Counted from the first letter of the stretch, positions 48,487 through 60,129 are shown. The stretch is 64,000 nt of DNA from Mermis nigrescens (GCA_036768485.1 JAVLUZ010000154.1:23036685-23100684); one strand, 5' to 3'. Numbers and translations are program-made. The notes: generated by a model not told the origin, from the letters alone.

Positions 48487-48975
48487 TTGGCTTTCTTTAG
48501 ATGCATTTTAATACGCAAATCATTTTTGTCACGTGATAAATGTAACCTTGTTAAAGCTTATATTTGTTATGTTAGACCTTTATTAGAGTACTGTTGCAGT
48601 GTATGGAGCCCCTCCTGTCTTAGTGATATAGATCAACTGAGAGCTGTTCAACATAAATTCACTAAATATATTTTTGGTTATAATAATATTCTTTCTTACG
48701 AGGATCGTCTAATACAACTTAAATTGTGCAGACTTGAATTAAGACGCTTGCAGATTTGTCTGTGTATGATGTATCAAATTATTTGTCATAAATCATGTTT
48801 AGAAGCTGATGATTTTTTTGTATTTTATCATAATATTACCCGCAGCATTAATAGATTTAAATTAGTTATACCTGTTGTACATTCTAATTTAGAAAAGTTT
48901 GATTTCTTTCACAAATACATCGCAGTTTGGAACGATCTTCCTGACTTCATTGTATCTTCCCCACCGTTTTTTTCC
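48487..48975 (+). pseudogene. LINE ORF2 C-terminal fragment
   Basis: An open frame of about 163 codons with the region downstream of the reverse-transcriptase core: YVRPLLEYCCSVWSP, QLRAVQHKFTKYIFG, LELRRLQICL, RSINRFKLVIP, FFHKYIAVWNDLP. It lacks the catalytic domain and the 3' untranslated region, and is cut at 48975, where a second LINE fragment begins. Confidence 0.85.
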
Positions 48976-48984
48976 CAGCGATGT

Positions 48985-50632
48985 GGTTATCATATCGTTC
49001 TGGTATGCTTCCACGTTTGTGGTTAGAAGCTTTAGTAATTCCAATTTTTAAAAAAGGCGATCCACACTCAGTTGAAAACTATAGGCCGATATCTCTATGT
49101 TGGGTTTGATGTAAAGTTATGGAATCAATAATCAATAATGCAATTCTGGACTATTTTGACAAGAGTGATTTTATAAATAAGCAACAATTTGGATTTCTGA
49201 AGAACAAATCCTGTACATCTCAACTTTTAAAGTGCAGAAACCTGTGGACAAAAACTTTGGACAATCATGTTCCAATGGACGTGGTTCATATTGATTTTTG
49301 TAAGGCATTTGATTCTCTTGTTCTTTCAAAACTAGTATTGCAATTAGAATCTTTAGGTATCTCGGGTACTTTGCTCAACCGGGTAAAAGCTTTTTTGATG
49401 GGTAGGTCACAAAAGGTGCAAATAAATGCTTTTCTTTCAGCCCCTATTCCGGTAATTAGTTGGATTCCCCAGGGTAGTGTGCTAGGGCCTACATTATTTT
49501 TGATTTTAATTAATGACCTGGTCGATAGTATCAAGCATAGCAATATCATGCTGTTTGCTGATGATTTAAAAACATTTAATTTTTCACGTGATTTCAGATC
49601 CTTGCAAGCAGACCTTGATTCATTGCATGGGTGGACCAAAAAATGGCAACTGCAAATAAGTTATGACAAATGTGCAACCTTGTATATGGGATATGGCAAT
49701 CCTCAAAACATCTATAACCTTTTCTTAAAAGATTTATCTTATGCAGAAGCTTCTATCAAGGATTTAGGAGTTTTTGTTAGTAATGACCTGTCCTGTAGCA
49801 TTCATTGTGTGACTATTGCATCCAAAGCTTTCAGAGTTGCTTCTTTGATACAAAAACCTTTATTTCCAGAAATATTGATTTGATAGTGAAAGCATTTAAA
49901 GTTTATGTAAGACCGATACTAGAGTATAGCACGGTGGTTTGGAATCCTTACCTGATAAAAGACATCAACCAAATTGAAAATGTTCAACGTGAATTTACAA
50001 AACAAATACTTTGGCGGCATCAACAGCAGGATTTGTCTTATAGCGAACGATTGAATTTGTAAGATCTTGAAAGACTAGAAACACGGCGTATCTATTTTGA
50101 CCTTACTTTTGCTTTTAGGATAATTAAGGGACAGTTGCTTTCTGTTACAGATTTTTTCGAATCTGCACCTAACAGGGGCACTAGGTCAAATAACGAGATA
50201 AAGTTGTATATTAGAAAATCTCATTTGGATTGTAGAAAGAACGATTTTGCAAACAGGGTGGCTAGAATTTGGAATATATTGCCTCAATGTATTGTTGACT
50301 GCAGAAATTTTAAACATTTAGGGTTTTGGTTTCAAAGCTTAATTTATTAGAATTTCTTAAGGGGCGTATGTAATTGCACTGCCTGTACGCCTTGGCTTCA
50401 CTTACATACCAATGCACTTTACTTTTTTGCATTTACTCGACAAGTTTCACAATTTTTTTGTTTATTTAGCTCTTCAATTTCATCTGCTTTTTATTATTTT
50501 TTTTGCATGTACCAGTAAACACGTGTCATGCATGTTCTCATGTTTCTATTTGCATGCACTTTTTACATTATTGGGTACGTAAACTGTAGTATTAAAAGTA
50601 ACAGCCAATAAATATTATTATTATTATCATAG
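48985..50632 (+). pseudogene. CR1/Jockey-like LINE, 5'-truncated copy
   Basis: It starts in the fingers region (LVIPIFKKGDPHSVENYRPI), then has FGFLKNKSC, motif A (VVHIDFCKAFD), motif B (WIPQGSVLGPTLF, with Trp replacing the usual Gly) and motif C (LFADDLK). A TGA interrupts the sequence near 49108, there is a frameshift near 49850 and a stop near 50060. The C-terminal region ends at 50350. The 3' untranslated region finishes CAATAAATATTATTATTATT, an ATT-type tail. It is not functional. Confidence 0.9.
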
Positions 50633-50679
50633 GCCAGACAAAATTTTTTTTCCACTATTTCCGACATTTTTCCACGTTT

Positions 50680-51290
50680 TTTGGGAGATCTACAAACGTT
50701 AAAAATAGAGCGCCTGTGTTAAAAAATCAGTGTTCTTTAAGTAAAAATCCTATGTACACATGCAATAGCGGTGTTTGATGCACTTTCTGTATACAAAGTT
50801 GGCGCTCTACAAGAAATATCACGATCAGAATACGTTATTTCTGTTGAAACTTGAATTTCCTTCCCTCAGTAAAGCATTTTAGCCAATTCTGGAGTTGTTT
50901 TTAACAATTAAAACTATAATTTATCAAATGGCGCGAAGCGCCACAAAATTTTGAAGTTTTAGCTCTTTAAAATCATTTTTGCATTACAAAAACAAACCAA
51001 ATCCGCGCAGAAAGTAAGGATTTTCAATCATACTGGAGTTCCAGACCAGATCGCCAATAAAAAGGCTGCTATTGAGCGCTGGCGCGGCTTAAAGATTAAG
51101 AACAAGTAAGAATTAAATCAATTCGGTACAAAGCGCCGAAAAATTTCTGAAGTTTTACCTATCTAAAATGCATTTTTAACATTACAAAAATTTTCCACGA
51201 ATGCCAACCAAGCCCAAAAATTTTTTCCATTTCCCAAAATTTTGGTTGACAAATAGACCAAAAAGTGGAAAAAAACGGTGATCTTCCCCT
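50680..51290 (-). repeat. Repeat family N, inverted copy
   Basis: It contains parts b (50680-51000) and a (51150-51290) in opposite orientation to 46240-47960. A 120-bp-array-like unit (TTCGGTACAAAGCGCCG) lies between them. The two N copies bracket the LINE cluster at 48.5-50.6 kb. Confidence 0.75.
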
Positions 51291-51344
51291 AACCTAAACA
51301 TATTTAAATCCAGGTTAGTAAACTTTGATTCATCTAGACATCTT

Positions 51345-54300
51345 GAAAGTGAAAGTGAAAGTGAAATAGTTTATTGCGACAGAGACGGAATTAAAGCAAT
51401 ACAAATTTAGTCAAATTAAAAAAAAAGAATCAGAGTAAATTCACTGAAATGTCGTCAATGCAATGAAATAAAATATCGAAAAACCTGCACAAGGACTATA
51501 AAGGCGGTTTGCACTTACTTATTGTCTAAGGTAAAACTAATTTTCTCTAAACGACTGCTGAAGGAGGGAAAGTTTGGGGCATTCACAACTTCTTCTGGCA
51601 AATTATTCCAAAGAGGAGGGAGTCTATTTGCAAAACAATACATTTTCAAATTTAAGCGAGATTTAGGTATTTTTAGCTTTACCGAGTTAACTGATCGAGT
51701 GCTGCCATTACACACCGTGAACAACTCGTTAAAATCGATGTCTATAAGACCATGGTAAATTTTATAGGCCATCGATAGATCATGACGGACACGACGTAAC
51801 TGAAGTGAGTCTAATTTAAGAAAATCTAATCGTTCACTATTGCTCAAGTCGGGAAAATTTAAGACCTTCTAGTAAAGTATCTTTGAACTCTCTCAATACT
51901 TTTCACGTCTTGCTTTTTGTGTGGTGACCAAATAACCGTGCAATATTCTAGTAAAGGTCGGATATACGTTTTATAAGCCATAACTAGCAGTCCAGCATCT
52001 TTAGCCTTAAATGCTCAAAAAATCAATGACGTCCTAAAATATGCACTTTTAAGTATATGTGCAATGTGCGGCGAAAAATCCATATATTCGTCCAAAAGAA
52101 TACCTAAATCTTTTACTTCGTTGTTTTCCAAAATATCCTCCATTCCAATCGAATATTTTTGCCTGGGATTTTTATGACCGAAATGCAAAACGGAGCACTT
52201 AGCCAAAGATAAAGGTAATTGCCACTTTTCAGACCACTCATGAATATTCAGTAGCAAATTGTTCAACAAACCTGCTTGTTCTGTTACGGAAAACATTTTT
52301 ACATCATCCGCGAATAAGAACATTTTCAACTTTTCATTTTTGTTCAGAAAAGCGATATCATTTATGTAAAAAAGACACAAACGAGGACCAAGAACGCTAC
52401 CCTGTGGAACTCCGCGTGTAACATCATTGAGCTCAGAAAAAGAATCACCAATTTTTACCTGCTGAGTTCGACCATGTAAAAAATCTGTAATCCACAAAAA
52501 CAATTGTCCTTTTAGTCCGTAAAATGAAAGTTTGTGAAGGAGTTTATTATGTGAGACAAAATCAAAAGCTTTGCAAAAGTCTAAATATATAGCATCAACC
52601 GGACTTTTAGAATCAATGTGGCATACAATTTCGTTTATGTACATTAATAGTTGGGCTTCACACGATTTTTTAGGCAAAAACCCGAACTGAATAGATGAAA
52701 AAATTTTGTTTATTTGAATGTATGTTAATATATTATCTTTTAATATTTTCTCTAAAATTCTGCAACTCACACACGTTAACGAAATAGGCCTATAATTAGA
52801 AGTTATGGAAGGATCACCCTTTTTGAAAATGGGGATGGCGTGAGCTGTTTTCCAGATTTTTGGAAGTTTACCAGTTAACAAGGATATGGAAAAGATCTTT
52901 TTAAGCGGTAACAAAAGCGAGACTTTCGAATTTTTATACAAAATACTAGGTAATCCGCCTGGACCAAAACAACTAGAACAATTTAAGTTGGAAATGGCTT
53001 TAGCTACAGCTGCTTCATCAAGTACGATATTTTCCAAACCAGGCAAATTCTTCACATCAAGGTCAAGTAAGGGTAAGCTTCCATCATCCTGAGTAAAAAC
53101 TGAACAGAAAGAAGTATTCAGTAAAGTAACTTTCTTAGATTCTTCTGAAACTAGCTCGCCATTTTCCTTTTTTAGTGTTGGCATGGTTTTAGCACTTTTC
53201 AAACGTTTACCAACAAAATTATAAAACTGTTTTAAATTTCCCTTTTCAACTAATTTATTTTCGCACTTGAATTCAAAAGCCAAAATAGCTGAAGACATTT
53301 CTTTACAAACCAGTTCGTATTTTGCTTTTAAAATATCAGTTTTATATGTTTTATATTTACGCCAAAGCTTTATTTTTTTATTGTGTAGTTTTCTGATTTC
53401 GATTGGGTACAATTTAGCTCCAATCTTTCCGAAAGATACGAATTTAGAGACACCAAGATTAATAATAGCAAGGTATTTATTATAAAAGTCATCAATAGTT
53501 ACACAGTCAAAAAGGCATCTTCCCATGAAATTGAATCCAAATAAGCTGAAAAATCAAGATATTTCCCACGCGAAAAATTCCGTGATTTTGTTTTTATTTT
53601 TTTCCTGCTACAATCAGCAATGACAGAAAAGCTTACCTGATAATGATCACAAGAAAGTGTTAAAGGTGGCAAAACATTTGTCAAAACAAATGTTAGCGTT
53701 AGAAAAAACAAGATCTAAAGTGTTATCTAATTTGGTAGGCTGATTTACATGCTGAGTAAATCCATTTGATATAAGAGTATTCCAAAACAACAAAGAGCTT
53801 TCATCAGTCGGAATTTCATTAGAAAACCAATTAATGTCGGGAAAGTTAAAATCACCTATTATTATCATTGGCAAATTTTGGGCCATACACCAAAGTAGAA
53901 AGTCACACAAGTTTTAAGTAACAGTAGCATCATGACCTGGTGGCCTATAAGATAACACGGTTCGAATTTTTGAGGTTTTTGCAAGTAAGTCAATAACTAA
54001 ACATTCACAATCACAAAATTCGTTAGATTACTTAAACTTATGGCATTCGACAACTTCTTTGCGAGGCAGCAAACTCCGTTCCCTTTTTTGGCACTTTTTG
54101 GTCACAACAGAAACTGTATTCCGGGTTTTGAAAAATAATCGAATCAGGTATGTTGGGCTCCAACCAACTCTCAGTGATAAAGATCAGATCATAAATTTGG
54201 GTACTAAGCAGAAAATCGAGCTCTAGTGACTTGTTTTTAACACTTCTAGAATTAAATTGTAAGCATTTTAAAAGCTTTATGTCACTTGCACAGGGTGAAG

Positions 54301-55012
54301 ATCCCCAAGCTCTAATTTTTTTACAATTAAAAGTAGAAAGAACCTGTATTTTTGTTATTGTTAGAAATACGCGATTTAATACAATCAGATCAATAGTCGA
54401 TAAAAGGTCCATTTCTCCATTATCTAAACGGGTTTGTAGCTCCATACGTAGTTCATGGCCACATTTACATTGAAGAAAAAGACAAATTGGGCCTTGATTG
54501 TAAACCTTGCTGTCGGTGAGTAGAATTGATCACCCGTATAAACTCATTCTTTGCCTGGGGCAAGTCGCATACGATCTTCAAAAATCTAGGTTTGTCGTCA
54601 TATTTTGGGCCATCACAAAAGACCCAAATGATGTTGTTGGCAATAATGTCAGTGTGATCGCTATCGGTGATCAGGTCTCGAAGCGCAGCCAAATCATCAT
54701 TATCCACCAACTCGAGTAATCCAAATAGTACAGAGTTATTCTTTTTTGATTCTATTTCCATAGCATCCTTGATGAGTAGCAGCAAGTCGGTCGTAGGCTG
54801 AGTAGATGGCAAGCCGACCTCCAGTTCTGATTCAAGCAGGGCAAAACGACGCTCAAGAAGAGCCAATTTACCCGGCAGTTCTTTAAATTGCAAGGAGGGA
54901 GGGGCGTGAAAATTGTCATTACACTGACTTGCATGCCCCGTTACTAATTTGTATCTATTAGGTAATTCATCATTTTGTATGTTATCACTTTGGTTTATTA
55001 GTAACAAAATTG
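51345..55012 (-). pseudogene. CR1/Jockey-like LINE, near full length, frameshifted
   Basis: Reading on the minus strand: an ORF1-like region (55007-54465) with a leucine-rich, coiled-coil-like stretch (LPGKLALLERRFALLESELE); the endonuclease in three frames (ITESWLEPN; IIGDFNFPDINW; LSCDHYQVSF); then a 503-codon reverse-transcriptase frame (53526-52015) with IPIFKKGDPS, YLDFCKAFDF, GVPQGSVLGP and FLFADDVKMF. The C-terminal region is at 52014-51515. At least five frameshifts or stops interrupt it. The 3' end has CAATAAAC and a (CTTTCA)n tail at 51345-51370. Confidence 0.92.
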
Positions 55013-56682
55013 CTCTCCTTGTAAAATTATGGAAAAAATTGTTAATAAAAAGGTTCTGGATTACTTAAATATGAATAATTTACTTTCTCCACTTCAATTT
55101 GGATTTTTAAAAGGTCGATCATGTGAAATGCAATTGCTAAAAGGTAAAAACGAATGGGCAAAATTTATTGATAGAAAATCTACTGTCGATGTAATTTTTA
55201 TCGACTCTAAAAAAGCTTTCGATTCTTTATCGCACACAAAATTACTTCATAAACTTTCTGCAAATGGTCTAAATAGTTTTCTTTTCAACTGGCTTCTCGA
55301 TCTCAGTGCGTTGTTGTTAACAGTTCTTTTTCAGATAGCTTTAATGTAACTAGTGGCGTCCCGCAAGGGAGTGTGATAGGGCCAACCCTTTTTCTGATTA
55401 ACATAAATGATTTATGTGATAATTGAGTAGTCATATTCGGTTATTTGTGATGATGTTAAAATGTATAATTTGTCCTCTTCTGAAACTATACTTCAAAACG
55501 ACCTTAATAAGCTTTATACATGGTCGCGTGAATGGCAGCTTCAGATATCTATTGATAAATGCTCAGTTTTGTACATGGGTTATAAAAATCCTAAACATCA
55601 ATATTTTATTGGAAATCAACTTTTACCTTCTGATTCTGACTCTGTCCGTGATTTAGGTGTTCTAATGTCTCAAAATTTGAAATTTCAGCAGCACTATCAT
55701 GAAGTGATTAAAAAGCTTCTCAGCGATACAGTCTGATACTTAAGTTATTCTTCTCTCGTGATCATAAAATTTTGTCTCATGCTTTTGTTGTATGTTTGTC
55801 CGCTTTTAGAGTACTGCTGTACTGTTTGAAGTCCTCATCGTATTCAAGATATTGATCGTATCGAGCGAGTTCAGTGCAAGTTTACCCGTTGTATTTTTGG
55901 TTTTAACAGTGGTTTGTCATATAATGATCGTTTAAAAAGTTGTCGTTAGAACGTCTCGAAATACGCCGTATTCGTTTTGCTTTATCCTTTTATTATCAGA
56001 TTATTAATGGAAAATCACACATTCTCTGTGACGAGTTTTTTGCTTTTAATCGCAACTATACTCGCTCTGTCAATAACCTTAAACTGATTGTTCCAGTAGC
56101 TTGTTCAGATATTCTCAAGTATGATTTCAGTCATAGATATGTGAATCTGTGGAATTCCCTTTCAGTTGATGTTGTAAATTCACCTAGCTTAAAAATTTTT
56201 AAATGCAAACTCAATGCTTTTGATTTTTCTGTTCATCTGAAGGGGCACGCGTAATTTTTCACTTTCGTGACTGCGTGTCCCGTTGCTGACGTTTTAATCA
56301 TATGTCGTTTTATCATATCTTTGTATCATACGCTGTCTTTATTTTTACCATGTCTTGTACCATAGTTTCCCAAGGTCAAAAGTTCAGAGGGGGTGAAATC
56401 CCAAAATTTGAGACCACTAAATTTAGATTTCTAGCCTTTTTTGCAAGGTCAAATATGCAAAACGCTTAAAACATCCTGTATAGCATGTTTTAATGTTAAA
56501 AACTGCATTTTTAACTACTTTTTGGGCATTGGTGTAGCTGGTTCACTTATGTATTAAGATAGCCACGTTATAAGTACGTATACAGCAAGTATTATCCGGT
56601 GAAAGCTGCCACATAACTGGTTTGATTTGAGTCAAGACGAAAACAAATAAGGCAGTCATCAGATTTTTCCATAGATTCATGT

Positions 56683-56816
56683 GACTGACCAAAATGTTGA
56701 TGCCAGCGTTTAAAATAAGCCTAAGCAATGGGATGCAACTCGCGTCGCTCGCTTCGCTTGTCGCATCCCATTACACAGGCTTATTTTAAACGCTGGCACC
56801 AACATTTTGGTCAGTC
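56683..56816. repeat. Long hairpin inside F
   Basis: Two 54-bp arms (56683-56736; 56763-56816) pair almost perfectly around a 26-bp GC-rich centre. The centre reads ACTCGCGTCGCTCGCTTCGC here and the complement in the other F copy. Confidence 0.9.
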
Positions 56817-56896
56817 CATGATACTAAGCCTAAGCCTAATCAGCTGGTAAACCAGCAAAACATCACGAATACCTCGCAATCTTTATCGAAATTAAC

Positions 56897-56975
56897 CAGC
56901 GTTAGTCGATTAGTTATGGTTCTGGACTTTAGAGCAAGGGGTCCACGTTTCGAATCCGACTGCCAGCAATTTTCT
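56897..56975 (+). repeat. tRNA-like segment in F
   Basis: GTTAGTCGATTAGTTATGG, then a possible anticodon-arm remnant, then GGTCCACGTTTCGAATCC, which resembles a T-arm with a B-box (GTTTCGAATCC). The other F copy has the same segment near 31500-31570. The acceptor stem does not close, so it is not a tRNA gene. Confidence 0.45.
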
Positions 56976-57738
56976 CTCGTTTCCTCAGATGCTATCGACC
57001 GCACACATACGCCCTTATAATATGACTATGTTAATACATATGTGAACCAGCTACACGAATGCCACTTTTTGTCCCATTTTGACTACTTTCGTCACTATTG
57101 TAAGTTAAAAATATAAGAATTCATCGAAAATTTTGACTTTTTAGATCATTTTAACTTCATTCTAGGTATTTTATGGGTAAATAAAACAGAATTGTACTAG
57201 TCGGCGCGAAGCGCCGAAAAATTTTTAACATCTGCGCTGCTTTTGTACCCAAAAATTATTGCAGAAAACGTTTGATAGCTCAAAATCGTCTGACAGTGAT
57301 TCAAGTCTCGGACACTGAGGTGGGGGTAATACCCCCCTCACCCCCTATGGGAATGTGTCTTGTACGTTTTGCAATAAAATCTTTGTTGTTGTTCTTCAAT
57401 CGAACCCGCATGACAGGAGGTGGGTTAAACTCGTAGTGCGCTAACCTAAGGTTAAAGGAAGATAACTCGACTTTTTATCACTTTAACCCGATGTTAACGT
57501 GTATGTTGCAATGCCGAACACGTATCAAAGGCAGTAGGTAAACGTTCATTTGAACTGCTGAATCTTAAGCTTGCTTTCAGTGTTGCCAACTCTGAAAAGA
57601 CCAACCGGACATACCAACATATAAAACCAGACAAAACCGGACATGAGCGCAGTAAAATTCCGGCCAAAACCGGACAAACAATGTATACACTTGATAAATA
57701 ACAAGGTGGCTAAAATTTATTCAAATTAACTATTGCAC

Positions 57739-58037
57739 TTAATTATCTATCACATTAAACGCATTTTGCACATTAAGCAAGGCCTCATCAGAAAGTGATA
57801 AGGATTCATCAAGGCATACGATATCATCATCACAAATGCTACGACCGTACATTGTAGTGTTTTAACATGATCAAGAAGAGTATTGCGTTTTGGGCGTAGA
57901 TTAGCAGAACATAATTTACAGTGAGCAGAACCGTCTGAGCTTTCTACTAGCCACAATTTGAAATTTGGTTCCCGAAGCCAAGACTTGACAAATGCATGAG
58001 TTCCGGACTTGCGTTTCTTTTTAAGCGGTGATAGCAT
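57739..58037 (-). pseudogene. hAT transposase N-terminal (BED-like finger) remnant
   Basis: It starts with an ATG and a basic stretch (PLKKKRKSG), then FVKSWLREPNFKLWLVESS, then HCKLCSANLRPKRNTLLDHV: the Trp-containing and CxxC..H pattern of hAT N-terminal zinc fingers. After this the other frame reads ICDDDIVCLDESLSLSDEAL and stops after a short tail. That tail may be the acidic C-terminus joined by a large internal deletion. There are no catalytic residues. Confidence 0.7.
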
Positions 58038-58163
58038 AGTTGACTAGAATTATGCCCTGAAAAGCAGCGATCAGTTTACATAGGTAAAAAACCAATAGCG
58101 AGTGACAAACAAAGTACAGAATTACATAAAGTACAAAGACACAACATGAGGCGAGTACTGACT

Positions 58164-59167
58164 GAATACAACAACAACAACAACAAAGATTTTATTGCAA
58201 AACGTACAAGACATGGTAAAAATAAAGACACAGCGTACGATACAAAGATATGATAAAACAATATATGACTAAAACGTCAGCAACGGGACACGCAGTCACG
58301 AACGTGAAAACTTACACGTGCCCCTTCAGATGAACAGAAAAATCAAAAGCATTTAGTTTGCGTTTAAAAATTTCTAAGCTAGGTGAATTTACAACATCAA
58401 CTGGAAGTGAATTCCACAGATTCACATATCTATGACTGAAATCATACTTGAGAATATCTGAACGAGCTACTGGAACAGTCAGTTTAAGGTTATTGACAGA
58501 GCGAGTATAGTTGCGATTGAATGCGAAAAACTCGTCACAGAGAATGTGTGATTTTCCATTAATAATCTGATAATAAAAGGATAAAGCAAAACGAATACGG
58601 CGTATTTCGAGACGTTCTAACGACAGACTTTTTAAACGATCATTATATGACAAACCACTGTTAAAACCAAAAATACAACGGGTAAACTTGCGCTGAACTC
58701 GCTCGATACGATCAATATCTCGAATACGATAAGGACTCCAAACGGTACAGCAGTACTCTAAAAGCGGACGAACATATACAACAAAAGCACGAGACAAAAT
58801 TTTATGATCACGAGAGAAGAATAACTTCAGTATCAGACTGGATCGCTGAGAAGCTTTTTTAATCACTTCATGATAGTGCTGCTGAAATTTCAAATTTTGA
58901 GACATTAGAACACCTAAATCGCGGACACAGTCAGAATCAGAAGGTAAAAGTTGATTTCCAATAAAATATTGATGTTTAGGATTATTATAACCCATGTACA
59001 AAACTGAGCATTTATCAATAGATATCTGAAGCTGCCATTCACGCGACCATGTATAAAGCTTATTAAGGTCGTTTTGAAGTATAGTTTTAGAAGAGGACAA
59101 ATTATACATTTTAACATCGTCAGCAAATAACCGAATACGACTACTCATATTATCACATAAATCATCA
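58164..59167 (-). pseudogene. LINE, 5'-truncated, with a 278-codon intact end
   Basis: The open frame 59148-58312 starts just before the catalytic FADD (RLFADDVKMYNLSS) and is uninterrupted to its stop: VRDLGVLMSQNL, YVRPLLEYCCTVWSP, RIERVQRKFTRCIFG, YVNLWNSLPVDVV. It is too short to act alone. The 3' untranslated region has TTTGCAATAAAATC and a (GTT)n tail. It is inserted in element Y and is the less damaged sister of the copy at 55018-57396. Confidence 0.9.
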
Positions 59168-59503
59168 AGTGATTTGACGACTTAATGTGTAAGTAGTAAA
59201 GTTAGAGGTGAACAAGGTCGAGCGATATCGAGAAGGTATGCGGAGCGGATGATTAGCCAATAGCCAGTGTGTGTGGTGTGTATGGTTACTTCCTACAGTA
59301 AGCAAATGTGAAACAAGAACATGCAGCATGGCAATAACCTGATTCAGACAAAATTTTAAAACCGGACAAAAGCGGACCAACTGCTTAAAAAACCGGACAT
59401 CGAAAACCGGCCATGACCGTCGACCGGACAAAACCGGACATCAAGCCTGAAAACCGGACATAAATGTCCGGTTTCCGGCCAAGTTGGCAACCCTGCTTGC
59501 TTT

Positions 59504-60129
59504 GGACACTTTCCGAAGTCTATTGCATACAGTAAAAAACACAATATAATTATAACTTGCAACAAATGTAACCTTTAAAATTTTTTTTAAATTTTCGGTT
59601 AATGCTTAGCAAAATTCTACTACAATTTTTATTATGCTCACTCTTTTTATACCCCTTTAAGACATCCTTCTTAAATACTTTTTTAACCGAATGTTCTCTG
59701 AAATAGTGAAGAGAAGATTTATTAAATAGGCAACTGAGTCCTTCTTCAACAATCAAGCCAGTTCGAAAGTAAAATCGATTTGGAATTTTAAAAAAAATTG
59801 AGTGATTAATTTCGTTGAATTTTTAAGCTCAAAACATCGAGCAACGCTGATGTTTTACAACTCTTGGCCGAGTAGTCCCTCAGAAAATAATTTTTCTTTT
59901 TGCTGTATAAACCCATTTCTTTGTTGTTAAGCTAACTTCTTTGTTCTGAAAGACATCGTCAAGAAGTCAAAAAATCAGTACATATGCATTATTGACTTTA
60001 CTAGCTTAAACGACTAGCCCCAGGTCTTGTCTTATTCATATTAGATTGTTTTTTATACTTACTGTATGTTATTTTTCTTGTTCGCGTTTGAGCATTTCTT
60101 TTCCTTTCCATCCATTTTTTGCTAGACAC
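59504..60129. other. Unassigned AT-rich sequence
   Basis: I see no supported feature between element Y and the D3 terminus. Confidence 0.4.

Larger units (their letters stand above)
56525..57063. mobile_element. MITE family F, complete copy
   Basis: 539 bp with TIR GGCATTSGTGTAGCTGGTTC (22 bp in all, one mismatch). The exact duplication ACTTTTTG flanks it (56517-56524; 57064-57071), and R sequence continues across. It includes a long hairpin and a tRNA-like segment. Confidence 0.95.
56361..57357 (+). mobile_element. Family-R element in a LINE 3' UTR
   Basis: It starts CATAGTTTCCCAAGGTC and ends CCCTATGGGAATGTG. The exact duplication TCTTGTAC flanks it (56353-56360; 57358-57365). The related LINE copy on the minus strand shows the empty site. 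Without its nested F element it is about 450 bp. Confidence 0.95.
55018..57396 (+). pseudogene. LINE, 5'-truncated, with an insertion in its 3' UTR
   Basis: It starts in the reverse transcriptase (CKIMEKIVNKKVLDYL), has motif A with a Cys-to-Ser change (IFIDSKKAFDS), and motif B (TSGVPQGSVIGPTLF, in another frame). The FADD site is lost by a small deletion near 55447. The C-terminal region continues to 56254. The 3' untranslated region is interrupted by R (56361-57357) and ends TTTGCAATAAAATCTTTGTTGTTGTT. It is a close relative of 58164-59167. Confidence 0.9.
57578..59495 (-). mobile_element. hAT element Y (deletion derivative)
   Basis: It starts CAGTGTTGCCAACTC and ends with the complement of CAGGGTTGCCAACTT. 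The exact duplication CTTGCTTT flanks it (57570-57577; 59496-59503). Subterminal repeats of AAACCGGACA occupy 57604-57690 and 59355-59475. A transposase N-terminal remnant lies near the left end on the minus strand, and a LINE is inserted at 58164-59167. Confidence 0.92.

Noticed and set aside
56897..56975. Functional tRNA gene
   Set aside because: Only B-box and D-arm-like parts are recognisable. The acceptor stem does not pair, and the segment lies inside a repeated MITE.
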